Shown here: piece by piece, positions 42,135 through 52,331 of the stretch
Position numbering within the stretch: position 1 is the first letter of the stretch
Layout: each line of letters begins with the position of its first letter
Assembly (NCBI GenBank): GCA_032821775.1
Contig: JAVLRN010000009.1
Span: forward strand, 248,001 to 312,000
Length of the DNA stretch: 64,000 nt
Reading direction: 5' to 3'
Origin: Sanguinoderma infundibulare
Lineage: Eukaryota > Basidiomycota > Agaricomycetes > Polyporales > Polyporaceae
Notes under the pieces: model-generated
What the model saw: the letters and a program-made list of their open reading frames with translations, nothing else
Told to the model about the DNA's origin: nothing
The model's database searches: none
Position numbers and translations under genes: made by a program

Positions 42135-43688
42135 TCATTGACTCTCGACAGCATCCCACGTCCCGTCCGCCTTCTTCACCCACTCCAAGCCGACCGTAAA
42201 CATGACGCGGCGAAGCCCAGGAGCATATTTGTCATACGCCCGCAGAACCGTCTCCTGGCGCGCGTAGAAGTACCCGTACGGTCTGTCGCGCATTCTTTTG
42301 TACATGTACGACGGCTTCTCGCGCGCCGCCGCCGTGCCACAGAGCAGGAATGTGTGGAGCCGCGGCATGTGCGCCAACATCGTCTTGCCGAGCAAATGCG
42401 CCTGCCTCAGCTGTGCGAGAAAGAGGGAGAGATCGATCGTTGAGCGCGCGTTCGTGAGGTAAGTGATTGATCAGAACAAGGTTCCACTCACTTTTTTGGG
42501 CCGACCAGCCGACACGATCACCAACTGCTCCAGATGCTTGACATACGGCAGGATGTAAGGCAGCTCCGTGACGACAATGCATTGCAGGTAGAGGGTGAGT
42601 TGGGTGACGGGGACCGCGGAGTTGAGTAGGCACTGCAGGGTTGCCAGAACTTCATATGTATGAAGAACATCCAGTTTGAGTGGACGTAGCAGGCAGTGGC
42701 CCGCTCCACCATCCAACCCATACATGGCTTCGTCCAGAAAGACTGCGTAGATTGGACGACGGGCGTCAGTGTCGGGGGGCAAAAACGCTGGGAGGTCGAA
42801 GTGACTGCAGTAGAGTCGTTCGAGGTGAGGGTAAAGGGAGAAGGGAAGGGAACGCCGTCCGGTGACGCCGTCAAGGCCTATCCTCGAGTAGTCGCAGTCG
42901 AGGTATAAGCACCGGAGACTGGGTGCATTGGGCAGCGCTAAGAGGTTGGTGGCAGTCGGGACTCGGAGGACGTCCAGGGCTGGCCAGCTCTTACTGTTGG
43001 AGAAGAGCGTCGGCACATCAGGCGCGTGGTGTGATGAGGGATCGATGACGAGAGACTCCAGACTCGTCGCGGACGCGTTGAGGACGTGCGCAATGTGATC
43101 GCGGCAGCCGTCCCAACCCTTCTGCCAACTGGGGAGGATGAAGTGAATTTTCCGAAGCTGAGCACATGATTTGTACTGTTCTTCGAGAGTGAGGGAGTAT
43201 GAAGGAAGGCACCAGTCCTCCATGGTGACCCTAAGCACTTGAAGCGACTGCCCAGCCACCGCCACGAGACGGGCGAAGGTCCTGGGCGTGAACATGAACG
43301 ATTCCCAACAACAGAAGCACCGCACGTTGTGCATACGCATCACAGCGCGGTCGAGGGCTTCCTCGAACAAGTCTTTGTCTTCCTCGGATGAGGGTTCGCC
43401 TTCTTCGGCATACCATTCCACCCAATCGATGACAACGGATCGGACGAGGGAAGGGAGATCTCTGTGGAATGTACATAAAATGAGGTCGCGGTTGAGGGTC
43501 TCTAGGCATGCTCTGGTGGCGGAGGGATCGCGGAGAGTTATGTCATTGTAGAGGATGGGTGTCGACGCAGAGTTGAAAGGAACGTTGACAAGAGTCAACG
43601 AGCGCAGGTCTGCAGGCCTGCCAGCTAAGTGGCTTGCAACGTCAATGAGGAGCTCGACAGGGAGCGACGCTGGGTGGGAGTGGTTCAT
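42135..43688 (-). CDS. F-box/LRR-like protein
   Basis: Two exons (42492-43688 and 42135-42410) join in phase to 490 residues. An F-box-like motif opens the protein (HPASLPVELLIDVASHLAG, then LRSLTLVNVPFNSASTPIL). Irregular leucine-rich segments follow (LRKIHFILPSWQ, LVIDPSSHH, LRCLYLDCDYSRIGL, HLERLYCSHFDLP, HLEQLVIVSAGRPKK). Such proteins are expected to be substrate adaptors of SCF ubiquitin ligases. The frame is open further upstream to 43889, but the ATG at 43688 (MNHSHPASL) fits the usual short leader before the F-box. The gene is divergent from the CDF transporter. Confidence 0.8.
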
Positions 43689-44617
43689 GGTGGCAGTCGA
43701 GGAGAGAGTACGTAGCGCTGCAGCTGCAGCCGCAGCGTCCACCTTGCCCGGGACCCACGAAGATCCGGCATACCCCGAGGACAAAGAGAGCTTCCTATAC
43801 TCATATATATCAGCCTCCAGTGACAGCCAGCTCCCAAGGAAATCGCAGAGAACGAACCACAGAAACAGGCATCCTATCTGATTTGGCACGCTACCAGTGG
43901 AGCATGGACACGATCCGCCTCAACGCTGCCTGGCGCAGATTGCGAGTGCGTCTCGAGATATCTTCTGCCAAGTCTTGCGCATCGACGTCTTCTCATCGAT
44001 ATAATGTGGGCCGCTGGCCGGTAGGCGGAGCTGCTTACTGGAGAAAACCGTCATGAGATGTCGATTACAAGAGTCGCAGCACCTACCTCTTTGATGATTG
44101 CAGTCAGTGCCAGTCACATCCGAAGAGACGGGTGTGTGTAAATGAAGGCTGGGGTCTCAATAATTTTCAGCACCAAGGCGAGTACGCGTACACTTAGAAT
44201 AAAATCTTGCTGGAGATAGAGGCATCCAGGGCGATGATTCGACAGTACCTCAAAGTCGAGTGGCTAAGCGGCTTGCGGGAGGTGTTGTGCGAGGGCAAAG
44301 TGTATGCGTTGTTTGTGGAAGAGGTTCAAGCGGATGGCGAAGAGGACCGCGAAGAGGACCTCGTGGACGACGTCATTGATCGGATTGGCAGTGGCAAGCG
44401 CACGCGGTCGATGCTCTTACTCACTCCAGCCCGGTCGTTCCCTGCCCAGTCAGCGTCGTGAGCACCGAGCAGTCGTCCCATGTACCACACAAGTCTCTTA
44501 CCACGACGTCCTCGCCCGGACCCACGGCCATCGCCCACGTACATATAAGCACCAACGGTGCCCTGGACCTGACGTGGAAGGTACCCAGCTCAGCATCACA
44601 ACGCCCAACTAATAAAG
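43689..44617. other. Divergent intergenic region between the F-box gene and the CDF transporter
   Basis: An ACATATAAGC sequence near 44540 lies about 75 bp before the transporter ATG and is a plausible TATA-like element. An 84-codon frame at 44207-44461 has no recognisable feature and is not called. Confidence 0.45.
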
Positions 44618-46413
44618 ATGCTGGGCCGCGGCGCCGCGTATGGAGCGCACTCTTCTCCGTCCTCCATATCATCTCGCCTGAACAGGTCCCTGCGCTTTAC
44701 CTCTCCTCTGTACCTGTCTCAGCCCCAGAAGACGTCCGGTAATCGCTGGTCCCGCGCTTGTCCAAGTGTTCCCAACACCACCCGGGGATTTTCCAAGTCT
44801 GCCTTCTGCGCCTTCCGCAGCCCGACCTCTTTGACCTCTCACTTTCTTGCAAAAGCACCTCACATGGCGACCCTCACCGCGCGTCGAGCGCACTCTACGC
44901 AAGCCAGTGGCAAAGAGCCGGAGCGAAATACAACGGCGCACGACCAGGATCACCTCAGTCACGACGCTCACACCCATTCCCACTCGCACTCGCACAGCCT
45001 CTTGGGCTCTTTCGTGCATACCCACGGCCATGCTGAGGAGGGGAGTGAGAAGGATCCAGAGCAGATTGTACAGGCATTGAAGGGAGGAGGTATGTCTTCC
45101 GTCGGGCGACTGCGTTTACCCCACATTCGTGACCGAAATCCTCATCACTTCATTATACCCCGCAAATTGACGCTAATCCATACCCCACTCAACCCTCCGA
45201 TATCCTACAGGTGACCGAGGTAGCAAGATCACCCTTGTCGGCCTCACCTCCAATGTCGTCCTCACCGGCGCGAAAGGCGCAGCAGGCTGGTACATGAACT
45301 CAGCCGCCCTCCTCGCCGACGCCGGTCACTGTCTAGGCGGTGCGTCCTCCTCTCTCCCACTATCTATCTAGCTCAAAGCCGACGTAGGCCGCCCTCCTAC
45401 TTTGTGACAAAGACCTCGTCGGCGACTTCATCACCCTCTTCAGCTGGCGCCTCTCTCGCCAACCACCCTCCGAGAAGTATCCGTACGGGTACGGCAAGTT
45501 CGAAGTCCTTGGCACCACCATCGTCTCCATCCTCCTCACTGGCGGCGCCCTTGGCATCGGCCTCCACTCCTGGTCGCTCCTCATGGAAGTCCTATCCTCC
45601 ACGACCGCAACGATGGGCCCCGGGCCGCTGCATGACGTCCTTGCGCGAATATTCGACATCGCCCAGGCCGTGCCCTCCATGGCCGCCGAGCACGCCCACG
45701 TCCACTCCCATAGCCATGGGCACGGCGAGGGGGCGCTCGACCCGAACGCGGCCTGGTTCGCGGCGGTGAGCGTGCTGGCGAAGGAATGGCTGTACCGCAT
45801 CACGAAGCGTGTCGCCGACGAGGAGCGGAGCCCGGTGCTGCTCGCGAACGCCGTGCACCACCGGAGCGACGCGTTTGGCAGCGCAGTCGCGTTTGTTGCC
45901 ATCTTGGGGAGCTGGTGGTTCCCACACCTGCCACTGGACCCCATCGGAGGTGAGTCGCAGCGTATTTTCGTAACTGCATCCACGGTTGCTGATGGCTATG
46001 GGACGTGCGTAGGCCTCATCGTCTCCGTGCTCATCTTCCAACAAGGCTGGGCGTTGCTCATGACCGCCCTCCGCCAGTTGACAGACGCGGGCGTGTCTCC
46101 CTCGACAAAAACCGTGTTGCTTGACGCGCTTCATCCCCTCCTTACTCCCTCGTCGTTAGCTGACGCCACGCTTCCGAACGGGCATTCGCGCGCGGCCACA
46201 GAATCCCTCCTGGCGGTCAGCGACCTCCGCGCGATGCGCACGGGCGCGAACATGTTCGTCGACCTCACCGCGCACGTCCCCGCGCAGCTCACCGTGGACG
46301 AGGCTGCCACGGTTGAGCGGCTCATTCGCGAGACGCTCGTGAAGGCGCGGCGCGATGTGAAGGAGGTACGGGTGCGCTTCCGCGCAGTGGACTCCCACGC
46401 GGATTCCGCTTGA
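44618..46413 (+). CDS. Cation diffusion facilitator, mitochondrial MMT1/2-like
   Basis: Four exons; internal introns after LKGGG, after DAGHCLG and after LPLDPIGG keep phase. The N-terminus, MLGRGAAYGAHSSPSSISSR and on, is Ser/Arg-rich without acidic residues, as in mitochondrial presequences. His-rich loops (HTHSHSHSHS; HAHVHSHSHGHGEG) flank the transmembrane core. CDF metal-site motifs are the membrane DAGHCLGDLVGD and a second HHRSDAFGS segment. PPSEKYPYGYGKFEVLGT is characteristic of the family. Yeast Mmt1/Mmt2 are mitochondrial iron transporters; by similarity this protein may export iron or a related divalent metal across the inner mitochondrial membrane. The metal is inferred, not shown. 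Confidence 0.88.
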
Positions 46414-47225
46414 GCCTGGTCGAGGCCTGGTCCTTGTGTATGGGTAGGAACGTACTGTATCTTATTGTATTATTCGATCGTATACTTATGAAAGTTGGTT
46501 TTATCGTCATCGTCGTCGTCCTCGCTGGATGGCGCACACAGTAAACCGCGCACGCCTATTGGCCAGACGAGGAAGGATTGGTTTCGGATTTTGGCTCTCA
46601 TCCGGCAGTGGCACGACTCCTCCCTTGAAGAGTGCCGAGAACGACCATTCGGGTTTCGTACATACTGGGGCTTACCTCCTTTGAGGATGCCAGCGGTGAG
46701 CGCTCCTCCGAGGTGGCTATGTTGCTTACGGACCTTTGCCGACGTTCCTTGGCCACGACCGCAGTCGCGACAGCACTGGGCGTCGACTTGGGGCACTGCG
46801 CGTGGATCTGCACAGCTGATTTGGCAGGATTTTCAAACTCTAGGTTGAAGCTTAACCAACATATGTCCATGCACAGGTTGGCTCCCATCCATCCCGAGCC
46901 TACTCCGAGCCGAGGTCGCGTCGGATGGCGTGCTCCGCCGACATCCATCTGCCGCCGCCTCCGTGGCGCGCGACAGACATATCACACGTTGGAAGATGTG
47001 TTTCGCCGGGGCGCAGGCCTGACTCATCTGGCAACGCTCGCATTTCATAGGCAATAACGCGGAACGATTGTCAGGTCATGATGCCGGTCGCCGACCTTCC
47101 ACGACATAGCCGACGGTTCCCTGGTACTTCCCTACGCTTGCACTTCAGCAAGACTCGCCTGTTTTCTTCCTCGAATTTCCTTTGGCTGACGGTCCCCAGG
47201 ACCATAGACCGTATAGAGTCTAGAC
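46414..47225. other. Intergenic region, no gene recognised
   Basis: Holds the CDF 3' end and the MFS promoter; frames are short and unremarkable. Confidence 0.45.
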
Positions 47226-49218
47226 ATGGCATTGGATACTACCACTACTCACCCACAGCCACAGCCACTCTCGGAGGAGTATGAGCTGTCGAGGATGAAC
47301 ACGAAGGAGGACGGGCAATCGACGGTGGCGCCCGCAGCCTCCGCCTCCACGATCGCCGTGTCCGCGGGCGCGTCCGTGAAGTCAGGCACCGAGTTGGACG
47401 CGGCGCTGCAGACGGCACTGGGGCCAGAGCCCGAGGACGGGCAAGGAGCGAACGTGCAGGAGCTCGCGCCCGTCGACCGGGGCGTGCGGGCGTGGACGTT
47501 CTGCTTCTGTTCGTTTGTGTTGGAGATGATGATATGGGGGGTTTGCTTCAGGTCGGTGCACGATTGACGGTTTCTTTCGATTTGCTTGCTTACCCTGCTG
47601 AGTGCCCTTTGCTTTTTTTCGCAGTTACGGCGTCTTTCAAAGTGCGTGACCACCAAGCGTGGTCGCTCAGGGTCGCCTGCGTTATTGTTAATGATTATTG
47701 TCCCTGATATTCGTAGATTACTACACGACGCACCCGCCGTTCGACACGTCATCGAGCGTGGCCATCGCTGCGGTGGGGACGATTGCGATCGGAATGCAAT
47801 ACTTGCTGGTGCGCCACCTCTCTGCTCGTCGAGTGCCGTCGTCTCATGCGCCGGCTCCTGCAGGTCTTTGTCATCTCATGCATCTACGGGCGTTATCCCG
47901 AGTACATGACTTTGGCGATGTGGGGCGGCCTGGTGCTGTACTTCATATCCACCTTCGGGTCGAGCTTTGCCACGAAGGTAATGCACCTGTTCGCGTGTTT
48001 CGTCGACGGGGCGTTGGCTGAACGAGTCGCTCACGACAGGTCGCGCACCTTATCCTGTTGCAAGGCGTCTTCTTCGGCATCGGCGGGGCACTGCTCTACG
48101 TGCCCACTCTGAAGCTCTTGCCAGAGTGGTTCTCTCAGCGGAGAGGGCTAGCAGGGGGCATCATCTTCGCTGGGGGAGGTGTCGGTGGTCAGTCAATATT
48201 TTTTTTTACCTCCCTGACGTAAGCAGGCGATTGGAATACCAACGATGAGGTCGACAGGTTTCGTCTTTCCGTTCATACTGAACGCCATGCTCGACAAGCT
48301 CGGTTTCCGATGGACGCTCCGAATCTGGTCGATCGTAACGACGCTCATCTCGGGGATCGCGTTGCTCGGCATTCGTCCTCGTCTGCCCGTACCGAAATTC
48401 AAGGCAGGCCAGTCTCGGCCGCGTTTCATCCCGCCGCGGCTGGGGTTCATGAAGAGCCCCTTGTTCTGGAGTTTTGTGAGTGGCCCGTCCTTGCAGCCGT
48501 CTTCTCGTCCGCTGACCCGGTCGCGCATGCATGTACAGTCCGTCACCTTTCTTCTTCAGGGGCTCTCGTACTTCCCCGTCTCGCTGTACATCACCTCGTT
48601 CACTGAGAAACTGACGACGCCTCTGACGGCGATCATCGTCACCTCCATCTTCAACTCGTCCGCCGTCGGCGGGCAGATCGTCCTCGGCCACCTCAGCGAC
48701 CGCTACCCGTACCCGTGGGTGATGTTCCTGAGCGCGATCGGATCCGGCGCCGTCGCGTTCCTCCTCTGGGGCCTCGCGTCCTCGGCCACGCAGCTCTACT
48801 TCTTCGCCATCATCTTCGGAGCCTTCGTGAGTTCCTTTTCCCATTCCAGTGTCGAATGATCCCGCCAGTCCCACGGCTAACGAACGAACGTCCTTCGTCC
48901 CTCGTCTTCGTCCTCCTCCAGAGCGGCGGGTTCTCCTCGACCTGGGCGAACGGCGCCTTCGACTGTGCCCGCGGCCGGCCAGAGTACACGGGGCTCGCCA
49001 TGTGCGCCTCGTCCGTCTTCCGCGGCATCTCTGCCATCGTGGGCCCCATCGTCTCCGGGCTGCTGCTCGAGGTCGGGCACGGGTCGGCCATCGGCGGCGT
49101 GTTCGGCCGGGAGGGGTACGGCTCGGTGGAGTTCTTCGTCGGATCGTGTGCGATCGCGACCGGGGTTGGGAGCGTCCTGGTCGCGTTCGTGAGCCGCCGG
49201 GCGGGCTATCTCTCGTGA
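47226..49218 (+). CDS. MFS transporter, monocarboxylate-permease-like
   Basis: A multi-exon gene with an N-terminal cytosolic Thr/Ala/Glu-rich tail of about 85 residues, then twelve predicted membrane helices. The start of the membrane domain reads WGVCFSYGVFQNYYTTHPPF, and the central loop includes LPEWFSQRRGLAGGIIFAGG, the MCT-like substitute for the MFS loop motif. A cytosolic loop (PRLPVPKFKAGQSRPRF) separates the halves, and GHLSDRYPY carries a loop motif in the second half. A 17-nt microexon (47625-47641) supplies SYGVFQ. The fungal MCT-like branch includes carboxylate and riboflavin carriers; the substrate cannot be decided. It is located in a membrane, probably the plasma membrane. 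Confidence 0.87.
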
Positions 49219-49495
49219 GCGCTCGGCGCGGGCCGACGCTCCGGTTGTTCCGCGCTGGCTCGGACGGCCGACCTTGGTCTGGCGAGGAGACGCTTCGGAT
49301 ATAGAGCTCAAGGAAGGGTCGGATTGCGCTCTCTGGTGAATAGATTCTAGGCTCGATCGTAAGCTCAGGCTCGGTACCATCAATACGCACGTATACTCTA
49401 AACATCTTTACAATCGAATAGCACCCTAATGATATCCAGATATCCACGACTCAGAACATGCGACCTTGTGCCAACAATTCATGAATACACCATAA

Positions 49496-49531
49496 GCACT
49501 CCATGACATGACTCGGAAGGTCATGGAGTGC
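49496..49531. repeat. 12-bp perfect inverted repeat with 12-nt loop
   Basis: GCACTCCATGAC (49496-49507) and GTCATGGAGTGC (49520-49531) are exact reverse complements, separated by ATGACTCGGAAG. The hairpin lies about 280 bp past the MFS stop and 320 bp before the next ORF. Confidence 0.8.
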
Positions 49532-49761
49532 GTACGGTATCCTCGTGAATAAATATTTCAGATGTCAACTTCGGATATTTCAGCTCCACTCCACCAAACG
49601 TTACTTCCGATAACCGGTTCGTCGGCGGTACTCGTCGGGATCGAAAGCAGTCGATGTCGGCTATTGGGAACTTTCCCAGATAGTATCCCGATGTTCAGAG
49701 TCGGACCTCGCCGCTCGGACACAAACCACCGGCGTTATGCCACCCGATAGACGTTAGAGGG

Positions 49762-49768
49762 TATAAGT
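49762..49768 (+). promoter_or_regulatory. TATA-like element upstream of the hypothetical gene
   Basis: A GTATAAGTAA sequence about 88 bp before the ATG at 49851. Confidence 0.35.
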
Positions 49769-49850
49769 AACGCTGCGCGAGTTTCGAAGCTAACGTAGTC
49801 CTCGAGTCAGGGAAGCACTAGTACCTCCTCACTCCACTTCAGAGAACAGA

Positions 49851-51189
49851 ATGACGATGATTATTATCAACGCGGAAGGTCCGTGGTTCGTAATAGTGAG
49901 TCCATGTGCTCAAGTTGCAGGCCTGTCCCGAGCCGCTGACCACTTGCTCAAGTGCACTTTATCAGTCGCGCTAGCGATCCTCCAGCTCGCGATTCATCTC
50001 AGCCATGCTGTGAAGGTAGTGGACAAAGGTGTGACACAGCAGGGGGATGCGCCGCTTCCCGCCCAAGCCTCAAACTCTGGTGGTAGCCCGGAGGACGCGA
50101 CTGTACCAGCGGCGGACACGACTGTACCAGTGGAGAAGACAGCAGACCCGAGGAAGGACCTCCCGAAGGAAAACACCGAGTACGCAAAGCTGCGGCGATG
50201 GTCGCTCCCCACGAACATCCGTGCCATCAGGAAGTCGATGAATATCCGACGGACGAAGTCCTTCGTGTGGAGATCGCATACAGCGTCTTCCCTCACTCAA
50301 GCACCACCACCTTCACCTCAAATGCGTGCATCATCACTCACTGAAGACATGCCCGTCCTCTCCAGTCCCTTCGAGCAGGAGAGCAAGGATGATTCTAAAC
50401 CAGCCCAGATGCGGATCGCAGCTCATGGTCCTGGTCTATGCCCGCGAGAGATGTCAGCCACGATCGAGACGTCAGCCACGGAGGGCAGCCTGGATGAGAC
50501 AGAGGGAAAGACGGTGCAGGCAAGCGACGTCCACATGGAAGGAGCACGGACGACGATTCCAGCGCCGGCCGCCCCAGATACTCTTGCTACGAACACCACC
50601 GCGCCGTCTTCGCAGACTCGGGCGCGGCTAGTACCAAAAGGGCCACGGCCACGTCCTGCGAGTATGCAAGCGTTGGGACACGGGGTGGACGGACGACGGC
50701 GTCCGTCGCGGCCGCCGAACTCGATGCCTGCGGAGATTTTCGAGACGCGATTCGAAAACCCTTTCCGGCGGTCGCGGTCGAGGAGCTGCACGATCAAGGA
50801 AGACAAAGGTGTGTTCCAAGTCCCATTTACTCGGAATCTTAGAGACGCTCATGCGTAATGAGCGAGCAGCCAGCACGTTCGGCGGCAGCTCACGCTCGTC
50901 GGAGGCGCCGAAGAGACGCAGCATCTTCTACATCTTCTCCCCCTTGCGCCGGCCGTTCGCCAAGAAGAATTCTGACGACGCCGCATCGAGCGCGACGTCG
51001 TTCTGGTCGCGCAGGTCGAGCGTCTCGTCCGCGACGGGGACGATGGCCTCCGCGGGGTCGGAGAGCAAGCCGCAGACTGAGTGGTTCTGCATGCGGAACG
51101 GCGTGCCGCGAACGAACCCGTACGGACCGCCGTACTTTGCGCGCACGCCGGACCGCGCAGGCACGGGGAGAGTATCGCGACGCACCTGA
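49851..51189 (+). CDS. Basic, mostly disordered protein of unknown function
   Basis: The frame from ATG 49851 runs open to 50858. A better model splices after KEDK (50808) to ETLMRNERAAS (50843) and ends at 51189, giving about 435 residues. The N-terminus is hydrophobic and may contain one membrane segment (LLKCTLSVALAILQLAIHL). The rest is Ser/Thr/Ala/Pro-rich with basic patches (RRWSLPTNIRAIRKSMNIRR; RFENPFRRSRSRSC) and a C-terminal WFCMRNGVPRTNPYGPPYFA motif that looks ordered. The proposed intron would be only 34 nt, shorter than all others here, so either an early stop at 50858, a frameshift or a different donor is possible. Family not recognised. Confidence 0.5.
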
Positions 51190-52331
51190 GACTGGGCGAT
51201 CGTCCGCGCAACCCCGCAAGTCGGCCGGAGTGCGCTGGAGTCGGGGAAGATGAGCCGAGGTAGAGCCTGGACGGAGGGACTTGCACTGCTGGCGGCGTTG
51301 GACTGTCGAGATTCAGAATCAGTGGTGGACAGCTATATATTCATGGACGCCTATGTTGAATACATAGCCTAGTCGTGACCTGGCATTCACGGTGCACACC
51401 TTCGGGAGCGTGAACTGCTAAGTAGTAGTAGTCGTTGCGTATACGGTATAAGGCTGTCACCGGCAGACTCGGAAGGCCGAGTCCTATCAACCTACATAGG
51501 TCACGGTGGTATGGCACGGGCCCGGTTTGGATACTGGGATCTGGACAATGGCGACTCGAAGATTGAGTTTGTCGTCCGACTCCTCGCAAGTCGAGCTCGG
51601 TGCACGTGCAGAGGGGGGCGCTGGTGACGGCGCGTGGGGTCACGATCAGCTGACCGTTGTGACTGACGCGTCTTCGATCTTGCGCCGCTTGCGTGTGTCC
51701 GCGCGGTGATCTTGTCATGTCAAGTTGATGGAATGTCGCCTCTCTGTCCTCCAGCGTCAGGGTCATATACACTCTGGAAAGCCATATAATCTGCGATTAT
51801 TAATCGATGCTGCGCGATCGAGACATCCAACGTCTTCTGGTTTCTCCAAGTGACTGCTGGCATGCCACATAGTATGGCCGCCAAGATTTAAGGTGAGGCC
51901 CAGGATTCGGCATGGGGTATCTCGCGGAATGCACAGGGTGAGCGGCGTTTCCAGAGGTTGCGATGTCCTAACCATCCATGTTCTCCTATCGTCCCAGCTC
52001 CGAGTCGTCTACGGGGTCTCCTGGGATGGGAATCGATTCCCGCCCAGGCGCACATACAAGCCGCCCAATCGCCATCATACGAGCGACAGCGCAGAAAGAG
52101 AGAGAGAAGACGAAGGCGGGAAGGCGCATGGGCAACCGAACTGGGGCCGATGGGGCTGGTAGGGAGCACTTGGGGATCGGGACGGGAAGCGGTCTTGAAA
52201 ACAGGCGAGGTTGAATTCGAAGAGTGCTCGTCACCTTTGCCTTGCCCCTCGTCTGACTGGGCGCGGGGACTGACAGACGGATAGACGACCACATCCTTAG
52301 CCCCCCGCTCTCTTTTGCTTTCGTTCTCGCT
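51190..52331. other. Intergenic region, no gene recognised
   Basis: Upstream region of the glucanase. Frames on both strands are short and lack domain-like patterns. Confidence 0.45.

Noticed and set aside
44207..44461. 84-codon acidic ORF upstream of the CDF transporter
   Set aside because: Starts without an ATG, has no recognisable feature, and lies in the likely promoter.
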